Positions 7,749 through 15,918 of a stretch of DNA of 34,491 nt are shown piece after piece. The DNA is from UMGS1889 sp900556055. Its GTDB lineage: Bacteria > Bacillota > Clostridia > Oscillospirales > Ruminococcaceae. Location of the stretch: the NCBI GenBank assembly GCA_902463265.1, contig CABQEV010000023.1:1-34491 (forward strand). The letters run 5' to 3'. Within the stretch, counting starts at the first letter, position 1. The number at the start of each line of letters is the position of its first letter. A program made the translations under genes and the position numbers. A model generated the notes under the pieces. The model was not told the origin of the DNA, searched no databases, and saw only the letters and a list, made by a program, of their open reading frames with translations.

Positions 7749-8390
7749 ATGATCGGTCTGCCATCAACAACCGAATTTAACAAACGTATCCCGAAACAGA
7801 AATTTTATGAAAAGCTGTCGGTCACTCCCGCACTGAAACGGATATTTGTGGAGCAGATACAGAGTGTGATCTGGGCAAACAAGATCGCACCTGCTACGAT
7901 ATCCGTGGCTGAGGGCAAAGAAGTGACCGAAATAGAGGTTTTCAGGATCATTCTGAATTCCGACACGCTTGATGAAGCCGCACTCCGTCAGATGGATAAG
8001 CAGATACCCTATCATATTCTGTTTGTGCTTGAATATAACGAAAAATATCAGATATGGATAGGCTATAAGGAGCAGTCGGGCGGCGATAATGCTTTTAAGG
8101 TAAACAAGTATTATCACACGGAATGGCTCGATGAACAGTCTGCACAGGTAAAGCTTGAAGGCTTTGATACGGACAGCATCTATGAAAATCTTGTCCGCCA
8201 AATAGGCGGTATCAATGATAACAAGGCTGATACTCTCGGTGAACAGATCGCCGACAAGGAACGCCGTGAAAAGCTTGAAAAGGAAATCGCAAAGCTTGAA
8301 AGGCTCGCACGGGCGGAGAAACAGCCTAAGAAGAAGTTTGAACTTTTCAAGCAGTTAAAAAAACTCAAGGAGGATCTTAACAATGGATAA
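7749..8390 (+). CDS. DUF4391 domain protein of the restriction-modification operon
   Basis: The protein has 213 residues from the ATG at 7749, chosen because GAGGTGA lies a few bases upstream and the family usually starts near a MIGLP-like segment. The stop of the helicase gene lies 20 bases before it. The N-terminal part (about residues 1-140) is a compact alpha/beta domain with IPYHILFVLEYNEKYQIWIG. The C-terminal 60 residues are a highly charged helix (EKLEKEIAKLERLARAEKQ) that is probably a coiled coil. DUF4391 proteins are repeatedly found beside type III-like methyltransferases and helicases, but their biochemical role is unknown. A bridging or scaffold role between subunits is a guess from the coiled coil. 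Its last eight bases overlap the mod gene. Confidence 0.8.
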   Translation: MIGLPSTTEFNKRIPKQKFYEKLSVTPALKRIFVEQIQSVIWANKIAPATISVAEGKEVTEIEVFRIILNSDTLDEAALRQMDKQIPYHILFVLEYNEKYQIWIGYKEQSGGDNAFKVNKYYHTEWLDEQSAQVKLEGFDTDSIYENLVRQIGGINDNKADTLGEQIADKERREKLEKEIAKLERLARAEKQPKKKFELFKQLKKLKEDLNNG

Positions 8391-9732
8391 GCTTAAAATG
8401 CACACCCCGAACAAGGCTGATGAAAACTACGAAAAGCTCGCTGCATTATTCCCGAATGCAGTGACCGAAAGCATAGATGAAGCAACAGGTGAAGTCGTCC
8501 GTGCGATAGATAAGGACGTTCTTATGCAGGAGATATCCTGCAAGGTCGTTGACGGCAGAGAAGAACGCTACCGGTTTACATGGCCCGACAAGAAGAAAGC
8601 CGTTCTGCTTGCAAATTCGCCTGTAAATATGACGCTCCGCCCCTGCCGTGAGGAAAGCGTTGATTTTGACAATACGGAAAATCTTTATATAGAGGGCGAT
8701 AATCTTGATGTTCTGAAGCTTTTGCAGGAAACCTATCTCGGCAAGGTGAAAATGATCTATATTGACCCGCCGTACAATACGGGAAATGATTTTGTTTACA
8801 ATGATGATTTTGCCGAGAGTGCAGATGAATATTTCGGCAGAAGCGGTCAGTTTGATGAAGACGGAAACCGTCTTGTGCAGAACACGGAAAGCAATGGGCG
8901 GTTTCATACGGATTGGCTTAATATGATCTATCCGAGGCTGAAAGTTGCTAGGGATTTGCTTAGTGATGATGGGGTTATTTTTATTTCTATTGATGAACAT
9001 GAATATGCAAGTTTAAAGCAAATTTCAGATGAAATATTTGGAAAATCAAATTATTTGGGTGACTTAACTTGGGAATCAACAACACAACCAATAAACGCAG
9101 GAAGTGCAAAATTCGGATTACAAAAGAAAACAGAACCGATTTTAATTTATGCTAAACAAAAGAATAATATAAAAGGATTTATATTAAAAGAAATTGATAG
9201 TAATTTAACATATCCACATAAAGGGAAATATGGCAATTGTCGATTTGAAATAATTGAAAAATCTGATGCTGGAAACTATAATAGAGAATCAATGAAATAT
9301 CAAATCTTAGGACAATATCCCCGACAAGGCAAGAGATGGCAAATCGGCGAAGAAACTGCAAGAGAACTTGAAAAACAAGGAAAACTTGAAATAGTTGATG
9401 GAATGGTAAAAAAAGCTGTATATCCTGAAGATGAATTAGATAAAAAACAATATAAACCTTTTTGGTCACTTTTATTAGCCAATGATTATGGTACAGCACA
9501 AAATGGGAAAGATGAATTAAATTCTATTTTAGAAACAGCTGTAGGTTTTGATACAGTTAAGCCTTTAGCTTTATTAAAAAAATTATTATATCATATGGGC
9601 AAAGAATATATTATCCTCGACTTCTTCAGCGGCTCCGCCACCACCGCTCACGCAGTAATGCAGCTCAATATGGAAGAAGCTGGAAACGGGGGGGTACGGC
9701 TGTCGCCGTTTTATTATGGTGCAGCTGCCTGA
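8383..9732 (+). CDS. mod: Type III DNA methyltransferase Mod, N-terminal part (frameshifted at a G7 tract)
   Basis: This is the catalytic portion of a type III Mod subunit, which transfers a methyl group to adenine and supplies sequence recognition for the Mod-Res complex. The ATG at 8383 follows AAGGAGG. The order is that of a beta-class enzyme: the catalytic DPPY at residues 128-131 comes first, then the target-recognition region, then the AdoMet-binding motif DFFSGSATTAHAV from residue 413. The frame is lost at seven G (9688-9694), and an unrelated tail (VRLSPFYYGAAA) ends at 9732. With six G the frame would read GNGGYGCRRFIMVQLPEP and continue to 10261, giving 625 residues, a normal Mod length. 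The present allele is either a switched-off phase variant, a fixed mutation or a sequencing error. The recognition region is much more AT-rich than its flanks. Confidence 0.85.
   Translation: MDKLKMHTPNKADENYEKLAALFPNAVTESIDEATGEVVRAIDKDVLMQEISCKVVDGREERYRFTWPDKKKAVLLANSPVNMTLRPCREESVDFDNTENLYIEGDNLDVLKLLQETYLGKVKMIYIDPPYNTGNDFVYNDDFAESADEYFGRSGQFDEDGNRLVQNTESNGRFHTDWLNMIYPRLKVARDLLSDDGVIFISIDEHEYASLKQISDEIFGKSNYLGDLTWESTTQPINAGSAKFGLQKKTEPILIYAKQKNNIKGFILKEIDSNLTYPHKGKYGNCRFEIIEKSDAGNYNRESMKYQILGQYPRQGKRWQIGEETARELEKQGKLEIVDGMVKKAVYPEDELDKKQYKPFWSLLLANDYGTAQNGKDELNSILETAVGFDTVKPLALLKKLLYHMGKEYIILDFFSGSATTAHAVMQLNMEEAGNGGVRLSPFYYGAAA
8945..9610 (+). other. AT-rich target-recognition segment inside mod
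   Basis: Base and codon use change abruptly inside the mod gene. Hand-counted sample lines give 25% G+C at 9001-9060, 38% at 9061-9120 and 23% at 9181-9240. The flanking parts of the same gene, for instance 9781-9840, look near 50%. The segment lies between the DPPY motif and the DFFSGSATT motif, exactly where the target-recognition domain of a beta-class Mod sits. Exchange of this domain by recombination from a lower-GC donor is the likely cause and would have changed the methylated sequence. Confidence 0.7.
9688..9694 (+). repeat. Homopolymer of seven G at the mod frameshift
   Basis: The G7 run lies at the exact place where the Mod reading frame changes. Loss of one G restores a continuous frame into the conserved FIMVQLPEP segment; gain of one G gives a third frame. 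Poly-G runs of this kind drive phase variation of mod genes in other bacteria such as Helicobacter pylori modH, although a run of seven is on the short side. Confidence 0.8.
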
Positions 9733-10261
9733 ACCCTGCGATGAAAAAAGCGAAGCATACAAAGCCGGCTATAAAAATATCTGCGAGATCGGCAAGGAGC
9801 GCATAAGACGTGCCGCAAAGAAGATAGCAGGAGAAAATCCCAATGCAAAATTTGACGGCGGTTTCCGTGTTCTTAAGCTTGACAGCTCAAATATGAAGGA
9901 CGTTTATTACAGCCCCTCGGAATTCAGAGAAAGTATGCTTGATGACCTTTCCGACAATATCAAGGAGGACAGAACTCCCGAAGATCTGCTGTTTCAGGTC
10001 ATGCTTGACCTTGGTATCCTGCTTTCGGGCAAAATTACCGAAAGCGAGATAGGCGGCAAAAAGGTGTTTAACGTTGAGGACAACTATCTTATAGCCTGCT
10101 TTGACGAGAATGTGACCGAGGAAACTATTACCGCCATTGCAAAACAGAAGCCGTACTATTTCGTTATGCGTGACAGCTCAATGGCAAGTGACAGTGTTGC
10201 TGTGAATTTTGAGCAGATCTTTGCGGCTTATTCGCCGGATACGGTAAGGAAGGTGCTGTAA
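9716..10261 (+). CDS. mod: Type III DNA methyltransferase Mod, C-terminal part (second half of the split gene)
   Basis: The frame encodes the C-terminal 180 residues of the same Mod protein, beginning MVQLPEPCDEKSEAYKAGYK, which in intact homologues directly follows the AdoMet-binding segment. The ATG at 9716 is an internal methionine with no ribosome-binding site, so independent translation is doubtful. The frame is open for some codons upstream of it, back to the G7 tract. The region includes a conserved FRVLKLDSSNMKDVYY stretch and the later part needed for contact with Res in type III enzymes (the latter from family knowledge). It stops one base before the res start codon. Restoring frame at 9688-9694 would join it to the preceding entry. 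Confidence 0.8.
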   Translation: MVQLPEPCDEKSEAYKAGYKNICEIGKERIRRAAKKIAGENPNAKFDGGFRVLKLDSSNMKDVYYSPSEFRESMLDDLSDNIKEDRTPEDLLFQVMLDLGILLSGKITESEIGGKKVFNVEDNYLIACFDENVTEETITAIAKQKPYYFVMRDSSMASDSVAVNFEQIFAAYSPDTVRKVL

Positions 10262-10262
10262 G

Positions 10263-13200
10263 ATGAAATTCAATTTTAAGATCCAGCAGTACCAGACAGA
10301 TGCCGTTGAAGCCGTAATAAATGTATTCGGCGGACAAGGTTATCATAAAAACAAGGGATATATCCGTGATCTCGGCACGCTTGAACGTCCGACAGCGGTT
10401 CAGACAAGTTTTTTAGGCGATGATGAAGCCGATATTTACGATGAAACGGGTTTCAAAAATGATGAGATAGACATTACCGACAGTCAGCTGTTGGAGAATA
10501 TCCAAAAAATGCAGAGGAACAACAATATCAGGATATCTCCAAAGCTTGTGAAGGATCTCGGCAGATGCAGCCTTGATATCGAAATGGAAACAGGCACAGG
10601 CAAGACCTATGTTTACATAAAGACAATGTTTGAGCTTAATAAGCGTTACGGCTGGACGAAATTTATCGTTGTTGTGCCGAGCATTGCGATCCGTGAGGGC
10701 GTGAAAAAGACCTTTGAGATAACCTCCGACCATTTTATGGAGCATTACGGCAAACGTGCGAGATTTTTCGTGTATAACAGTTCAAATCTCACTCAGCTTG
10801 ACAGCTTTTCCTCCGACGGCGGAATTAACGTTATGATAATCAACACTCAGGCGTTTGCATCATCGCTTAAAGAGGACGGAAAAAGCAAGGAAGCGAGAAT
10901 TATTTATTCAAAGCGTGACGAGTTCGGTTCACGCAGACCTATTGATGTTATCAGGGCAAACAGACCTGTCATTATCCTTGACGAGCCGCAGAAAATGGGC
11001 GGTGCTGTAACGCAGAAAGCACTTGCGAATTTTGATCCTCTGTTCACGCTGAATTATTCCGCAACGCATAAGAACGAGCATAATATGGTTTATGTTCTTG
11101 ATGCGCTTGAAGCATATAATCAGCGGCTTGTAAAGAAGATAGAGGTCAAGGGATTTGAAGTGAAAAATTTCAGGGGAACGGACAGCTATATGTTCCTTGA
11201 AGAAATAATTATCAGTCCGAAGAAGCCGCCTATGGCGAGAATTGAGCTTGAAATAGGCTATAACAAATCCATCAACCGTGAAACACGAATTGTCGGTGTA
11301 GGTGACGATCTTTTCTATATTTCTCAGGAAATGGAGCAGTACAAGGGCTATACCGTGTCGGGAATTGATCCTATCGGGCGAACGGTCACATTCTTAAACG
11401 GCGAAACCATAACTGTCAGCGAGGTCAAGGGTGATGTTTCCGAAAAGGATATGCGCCGCATTCAAATAAGGGAAACTATCCTCTCACATTTTGAAAAGGA
11501 AGAAAAGCTGTTTGACATGGGCATAAAGTGTTTGTCGCTTTTCTTTATTGATGAAGTCGCAAAATACCGTCAATACGACGAAAACGGCGATGAAGCATTG
11601 GGTGAATACGGCATGATCTTCGAGCAGGAATACAACAGTATCCTTGATGAAAAGATTACTATGGAAGATACGCCCTATCAGAAGTATCTCCGTGAAATGT
11701 GCAGCGATGAAAAGGCTGTTCACAGGGGATATTTCAGCATTGACAAGAAAACGGGACACAGCATTGACAGTCAGCTGAAACGTGGAAGTGAATTTTCCGA
11801 TGATATTTCGGCTTATGATCTTATCCTGAAAAACAAGGAGCGGCTTCTGAGCTTTGACGAGCCGACACGTTTCATATTCTCACATTCGGCACTTCGTGAG
11901 GGCTGGGATAATCCGAATGTGTTCCAGATATGCACATTGAAGCATTCCGACAATCAGACCGCAAAGCGTCAGGAGGTCGGACGCGGACTTCGACTTTGCG
12001 TTGACCGGAGCGGAAACCGCATGGATAAAGAATCTCTCGGCGATGATGTTCAAAATGTCAATATGCTTACCGTAATTGCAAGCGAAAGCTACAAGGATTT
12101 TGTAAGCGGATTGCAGTCGGATATCAAGGCAGAGCTTTACGACAGACCGTCCAAGGCGACTATTGAATACTTTGAGGGCAAGACTGTTATGGTTGGCGAA
12201 GAAGCCGTTGTCATTGATAAAACTCAGGCAAAGATCATCTACAAATATCTTGCCAAGAATGACTATATCGACAATGACGATAATGTTACCGATGAATACA
12301 GAACAGACCTTGCGAACAATGCGCTTGCGCCTGTTCCCGAAGAGATAAAGGACATTGAATCGGGTGTTCATAAGCTTGTACAGGCTATATTTGATGAAAG
12401 CGTTCTGAAGGATATGTTTGCCGACGGACGTGAAACCAAGGTAAAGGATAATCCTCTCAACGATAATTTCTACAAAAAGGAATTTCAGACCTTGTGGGGA
12501 TATATCAATCATAAATACGCTTATGCAGTGGATTTTGACAGCAATGAGCTGATAAAAAAAGCATCGGCGCATATCAATGAAAAGCTGAATGTATCCGAAC
12601 TGCTGTACACAACTACCGTAGGTCAGCAGAAAAATGATATGAATCAATATGAGATAGACAGAGGCGCATCATTTGGCGGAGAAAAAACAAGGACGCAGAC
12701 TTTAAGGCACGCCGAAACAAGCGGAGTAAAATATGACCTTGTCGGCAAGATAGCGCAGGGAACGACTCTCACAAGAAGAACAGTTACTGCGATCCTGAAA
12801 GAGCTTGAACCGAAGAAGCTGTATATGTTCCGAAACAATCCCGAAGAGTTTATTTCAAAGATAATAAGGCTTATCAATGAGCAGAAAGCCGCAATGACAG
12901 TAGAGCATATCACATATACGGAAAGCTCAGAAGATCCGTATGACAGCACGATATTTACGGCAGAAAAGAACCCGCAGTGCTTCGAAAAGGCATTTGCTGC
13001 GGAAAAAGCTGTACAGGATTATGTTTTCACGGACGGCACAGCCGAGCAGAGTGTTGAGCGCAGGTTTGCGCAGGAGCTTGACAAGGCTGATGAAGTATGT
13101 GTATATGCAAAGCTGCCAAAGGGATTTGCTATTCCAACACCGGTAGGAAATTATTCTCCCGACTGGGCGATAGCATTCTATGAGGGCAAGGTAAAGCACA

Positions 13201-13370
13201 TTTTCTTCATTGCCGAAACTAAAGGCACAATGGAAAGTCTTAACCTCAGACCTATTGAACAGGCGAAAATATCCTGTGCGAAAAAGCTGTTTAATGATAT
13301 TTCCACAAGCAATGTCAGATATGATGCTGTTGACAGCTATCAGAGGTTGTTGGATATTGTTATGAAGTAA
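10263..13370 (+). CDS. res: Type III restriction enzyme Res subunit (helicase-endonuclease)
   Basis: The protein has 1035 residues with the full layout of a type III Res subunit. Walker A METGTGKT (K114), the DEAD-like box ILDEPQKM (D240), YSATH, and QEVGRGLRL starting at residue 570 make up an SF2 helicase core that uses ATP to communicate along DNA. At the C-terminus SPDWAIAF (D967) and IAETKG (E985, K987) form a PD-(D/E)xK nuclease site that cuts DNA. Res needs Mod for target recognition, so its activity should depend on whether Mod is expressed in full. The ATG at 10263 lies one base after the mod stop, indicating translational coupling. Length and motifs are complete and show no damage. 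Confidence 0.93.
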   Translation: MKFNFKIQQYQTDAVEAVINVFGGQGYHKNKGYIRDLGTLERPTAVQTSFLGDDEADIYDETGFKNDEIDITDSQLLENIQKMQRNNNIRISPKLVKDLGRCSLDIEMETGTGKTYVYIKTMFELNKRYGWTKFIVVVPSIAIREGVKKTFEITSDHFMEHYGKRARFFVYNSSNLTQLDSFSSDGGINVMIINTQAFASSLKEDGKSKEARIIYSKRDEFGSRRPIDVIRANRPVIILDEPQKMGGAVTQKALANFDPLFTLNYSATHKNEHNMVYVLDALEAYNQRLVKKIEVKGFEVKNFRGTDSYMFLEEIIISPKKPPMARIELEIGYNKSINRETRIVGVGDDLFYISQEMEQYKGYTVSGIDPIGRTVTFLNGETITVSEVKGDVSEKDMRRIQIRETILSHFEKEEKLFDMGIKCLSLFFIDEVAKYRQYDENGDEALGEYGMIFEQEYNSILDEKITMEDTPYQKYLREMCSDEKAVHRGYFSIDKKTGHSIDSQLKRGSEFSDDISAYDLILKNKERLLSFDEPTRFIFSHSALREGWDNPNVFQICTLKHSDNQTAKRQEVGRGLRLCVDRSGNRMDKESLGDDVQNVNMLTVIASESYKDFVSGLQSDIKAELYDRPSKATIEYFEGKTVMVGEEAVVIDKTQAKIIYKYLAKNDYIDNDDNVTDEYRTDLANNALAPVPEEIKDIESGVHKLVQAIFDESVLKDMFADGRETKVKDNPLNDNFYKKEFQTLWGYINHKYAYAVDFDSNELIKKASAHINEKLNVSELLYTTTVGQQKNDMNQYEIDRGASFGGEKTRTQTLRHAETSGVKYDLVGKIAQGTTLTRRTVTAILKELEPKKLYMFRNNPEEFISKIIRLINEQKAAMTVEHITYTESSEDPYDSTIFTAEKNPQCFEKAFAAEKAVQDYVFTDGTAEQSVERRFAQELDKADEVCVYAKLPKGFAIPTPVGNYSPDWAIAFYEGKVKHIFFIAETKGTMESLNLRPIEQAKISCAKKLFNDISTSNVRYDAVDSYQRLLDIVMK

Positions 13371-13418
13371 TGCCGATTTTTATAGGACAGGGGTTGATTT
13401 GATCTGAACACAAACACA

Positions 13419-13577
13419 ATGACTGTAACATATCCCGATGAGGGTCTGTCCTTTGAATCTTTCGACACTATGGGCAGTGATATCCTCGTTATCAAGGACA
13501 GCGACAGAAACTATTTCCTCGCCAATGCCGCCACACCCAACGACCTCTACTCCCCCTTTGATGACTGCGTTCAGTAA
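13419..13577 (+). CDS. Very small hypothetical protein after res
   Basis: A 52-codon frame starts at ATG 13419 and reads MTVTYPDEGLSFESFDTMGS, ending SPFDDCVQ. The frame is open upstream only to 13398, so it is short in any case; GGGG at 13390-13393 is the only hint of a ribosome site and fits a start near CTG 13404 better than the ATG. The peptide has a plausible codon pattern and ends shortly before the terminator at 13626. I recognise no family. It may be a remnant of a larger domain or a genuine small protein of the operon. Confidence 0.4.
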   Translation: MTVTYPDEGLSFESFDTMGSDILVIKDSDRNYFLANAATPNDLYSPFDDCVQ

Positions 13578-13625
13578 TTAGGGTTCATCATATTGATATT
13601 TTCATAGTAAACCTTATATCACAAA

Positions 13626-13667
13626 AGCCTGCATTCACCCGTTTTGGAATGAATGCAGGCTTTTTCT
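13626..13667 (+). terminator. Rho-independent terminator closing the restriction-modification region
   Basis: A perfect 12-bp stem, AGCCTGCATTCA (13626-13637) with TGAATGCAGGCT (13650-13661), is followed by TTTTTC. It separates the restriction-modification operon from the GntR-ABC operon. Confidence 0.9.
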
Positions 13668-13784
13668 TTGAGATCTTTTCAACTGCCCGGATCAGCTGCA
13701 TCGTGATGATCCGATGTAATAACTGTCATGAACGACGTTTTTACAGGTACACTTTTGGTTTCTATAAAAATTTTTACCCATCTA

Positions 13785-13847
13785 TTGACATTTAAATTAA
13801 GTTGTGTTATAATCCCATTAGTGATATAGCAGTATATATGAGTATAC
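13785..13847 (+). promoter_or_regulatory. Promoter and likely operator of the GntR-ABC operon
   Basis: The -35 box TTGACA (13785-13790) and the -10 box TATAAT (13808-13813) are consensus with 17-bp spacing. Downstream lies a dyad, GTATA (13832-13836) and TATAC (13843-13847), of the AT-rich kind bound by YtrA-type GntR repressors. The first gene of the operon encodes such a regulator, so autorepression is likely. Confidence 0.8.
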
Positions 13848-13878
13848 CACCTGATTTCAGATTGGAGCATTTACCGAT

Positions 13879-14244
13879 ATGGCTCAGAATAATGACCGTC
13901 TTGTTTATATAAAACTCAAGGAATGGCTTGAAGATGAGATACTTGCAGGCACATTCCCCGAAAATACGCAGATACCGTCGGCAGCGGAGCTTTCAGTCAG
14001 CTTTAAGCTCAATCATATTACTGCGCTCAAAAGCGTGAACCTGCTCACTGAGGCGGATATATTATACAAAAAAAGAGGTGTGGGAATGTTCGTTGCCGAG
14101 GGGGCGGCGGAGAAAATACGCAGCGAAAGGCAGAAGGAATTCTATGGAAAATATGTCCTGCCGATGGCTGCGGAGGCAAAAAAGCTGGGCATCTCAGCTG
14201 ATGAACTTGTTAAGATGACAGAGAGGGGTTATAAAGATGAGTGA
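13879..14244 (+). CDS. GntR-family transcriptional regulator, YtrA type
   Basis: The protein has 121 residues. Residues about 7-75 are a GntR winged helix-turn-helix (LKEWLEDEILAGTFPENTQI, then PSAAELSVSFKLNHITALKS, then GVGMFVAEGA). The short C-terminal helical part, without a large effector domain, is typical of the YtrA subfamily, which pairs with ABC transporters and usually represses its own operon. It is the first of six genes with overlapping or very close junctions. The dyad at 13832-13847 is the candidate binding site. The effector cannot be told; in Bacillus the YtrA system responds to cell-wall stress, but transfer of that role to this operon is only inference. Confidence 0.9.
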   Translation: MAQNNDRLVYIKLKEWLEDEILAGTFPENTQIPSAAELSVSFKLNHITALKSVNLLTEADILYKKRGVGMFVAEGAAEKIRSERQKEFYGKYVLPMAAEAKKLGISADELVKMTERGYKDE

Positions 14245-15115
14245 ACTTATTATCGAAAATGTGACCAAAAAATATGGAAAGACCGTTATCCTGAACGATA
14301 TTTCCCTGAAATTTGAGCAGGGACACTGCTACGGACTTCTCGGACGGAACGGTGCGGGAAAATCCACACTTATAAACATAATCGGACAGCGCTGCTCCAG
14401 AAACAGCGGAAAAATACTGCTTGACGGAAAGCCCGTTGACAATGACGACAAGCTTATGTCCGGAATGTTCTTCATGAGCGACAGATCGGTATATCCCGCA
14501 GATTTCAGGCTCAGCACGATATTTTCAATAACCGAAGCAATGTACCCCAAATTCGACATGAAATATGCAAAAAAACTTTCCGAGCTTTTCGGTCTGGAGC
14601 TGAAAAAGCGTGTCGGCAAGCTTTCAACGGGCTATAACACGATCTACAAGGTGATACTTGCGCTGGCATCGGGTGCGAATTTTATCTTTCTCGATGAGCC
14701 TGTTCTCGGCATCGACGTTAATCAGCGTGAGGCATTCTACCGTGAGCTGGCGGCAAAAATGAGCAGCTGCAATTCCTGCTTTGTCATATCGACGCATATG
14801 ATCGAGGAAATCCAAAATCTTATCGACACTGTTATCATCCTGCATAATGGAAAAATACTGCTGAACGGCGAAACTGAGGATATCCTGACCGGATTTTCAT
14901 CTGTCAGCGGAAAAGCGGCGCTCGTTGACAGCTTTACCGCCGATAAGAAGGTCATAGGCACGGAAAAAATGAGCCTGTTCAAAACGGCTGTTATTGAGGA
15001 CGTTCCCGAGGATATCCCCGACGGACTGACCTGCGAGGCTGTGGATCTTCAGAAGCTGTTCTATTTCCTGACAGGCGGAGCACCCGATGCTGACAGAAAG
15101 GACAGCCGCAGATGA
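14237..15115 (+). CDS. ABC transporter ATP-binding protein of the GntR-linked operon
   Basis: The protein has 292 residues. The nucleotide-binding domain is complete: Walker A GRNGAGKST at 36-44 (K42), signature LSTGY at 129-133 in place of the common LSGGQ, Walker B FIFLDEP at 149-155, and the switch histidine in ISTHMIEEIQ. The last 70 residues are an extra region of unknown use. It energises transport by the two membrane proteins encoded next. Its start ATG overlaps the end of the regulator gene and its stop overlaps the start of the next gene (ATGA), so the proteins are probably made in fixed ratio. The substrate is unknown. Confidence 0.93.
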   Translation: MSELIIENVTKKYGKTVILNDISLKFEQGHCYGLLGRNGAGKSTLINIIGQRCSRNSGKILLDGKPVDNDDKLMSGMFFMSDRSVYPADFRLSTIFSITEAMYPKFDMKYAKKLSELFGLELKKRVGKLSTGYNTIYKVILALASGANFIFLDEPVLGIDVNQREAFYRELAAKMSSCNSCFVISTHMIEEIQNLIDTVIILHNGKILLNGETEDILTGFSSVSGKAALVDSFTADKKVIGTEKMSLFKTAVIEDVPEDIPDGLTCEAVDLQKLFYFLTGGAPDADRKDSRR

Positions 15116-15918
15116 AAAAAAGAGATCTGTACAGCCTGGGTCTTGCGGGAGACTCTATCGAGCTGTTCGCCGCAGCAGCAATAATCATCCGCATGCTGGC
15201 AGCTATCGTTAATGTGTACCAAATAGGTTCGGAACTGAATGTTTTCTCTGACGTGCCATTCAGCGATGTATATTCGGTGCTTATACTCTTTCTGGCGGGG
15301 GCATTCACGAACAGCAGACATATAAAGCTCGCCGCATCGGTAAATCTCACGCCGATAAAAAGAGTATTATCCATCACAGCTGCGGCAGTGACGCTCTCGC
15401 TGATATTTGCAATGTTTGACATGATACTTGTCAAAGTCTATTTTGATGCGCTGGAGCCGGACCTTTTCAAGTTTCTCTCTTGGGAGGAACTTATTATAGC
15501 ACCCGAACAATCCCTCTGCGGATACGGCTCACTGCTGCTCTTCAGGCTCACAGCGATCTACGCATCGTTTTTTATCTCGGGATATTCTGTAAACCATGCT
15601 GTATTCAGCCGTCCTTATCTTATTGCGATGTGGATACTGCTGTTTATATTATTCGACAAATTAACATCTTATCATGATGAAAAAACCGTTGTTATTTCCA
15701 TTATCGTCATGATGGTGATAAACCTGCTCGCATATCTCACAGCGTCACCGCCGATATGGGGAATAACAATGATGTTTTACATAAACCTTGATGATATCAC
15801 GCTTTCTGTGATCGGAACGGTGCTGGCGTTCTCAATGATCATTGCTTCAGCTATCCGCCTGCAGAAAATATCCGTATACAGACTGCCAATAGAACGAAGG
15901 AAGGAAGTTATCCTATGA
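15112..15918 (+). CDS. Membrane protein, probable ABC permease (first)
   Basis: The protein has 268 residues with about six hydrophobic segments, for example near residues 20-40, 55-70, 80-110, 140-165, 170-185 and 195-260. It has no recognisable soluble domain. I cannot assign a family from sequence alone. Its role is deduced from its place directly after the ABC ATPase gene, with an ATGA overlap, and from the similar gene that follows. Together the two would form a heterodimeric membrane channel for the ATPase, as in YtrB/YtrC-like exporters. Confidence 0.75.
   Translation: MKKRDLYSLGLAGDSIELFAAAAIIIRMLAAIVNVYQIGSELNVFSDVPFSDVYSVLILFLAGAFTNSRHIKLAASVNLTPIKRVLSITAAAVTLSLIFAMFDMILVKVYFDALEPDLFKFLSWEELIIAPEQSLCGYGSLLLFRLTAIYASFFISGYSVNHAVFSRPYLIAMWILLFILFDKLTSYHDEKTVVISIIVMMVINLLAYLTASPPIWGITMMFYINLDDITLSVIGTVLAFSMIIASAIRLQKISVYRLPIERRKEVIL

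Noticed and set aside
9694..9707. A 14-base match between the mod frameshift site and the MATE gene (31853-31866), also resembling part of the intergenic repeat
   Set aside because: A 14-base match between two places in a 34-kb window is expected by chance about once, and in the MATE gene it encodes the conserved GDSRTP segment.
11880..12647. 255-codon open frame on the minus strand inside res
   Set aside because: It lies entirely antisense to the well-supported Res gene, has no ribosome site and shows no domain.
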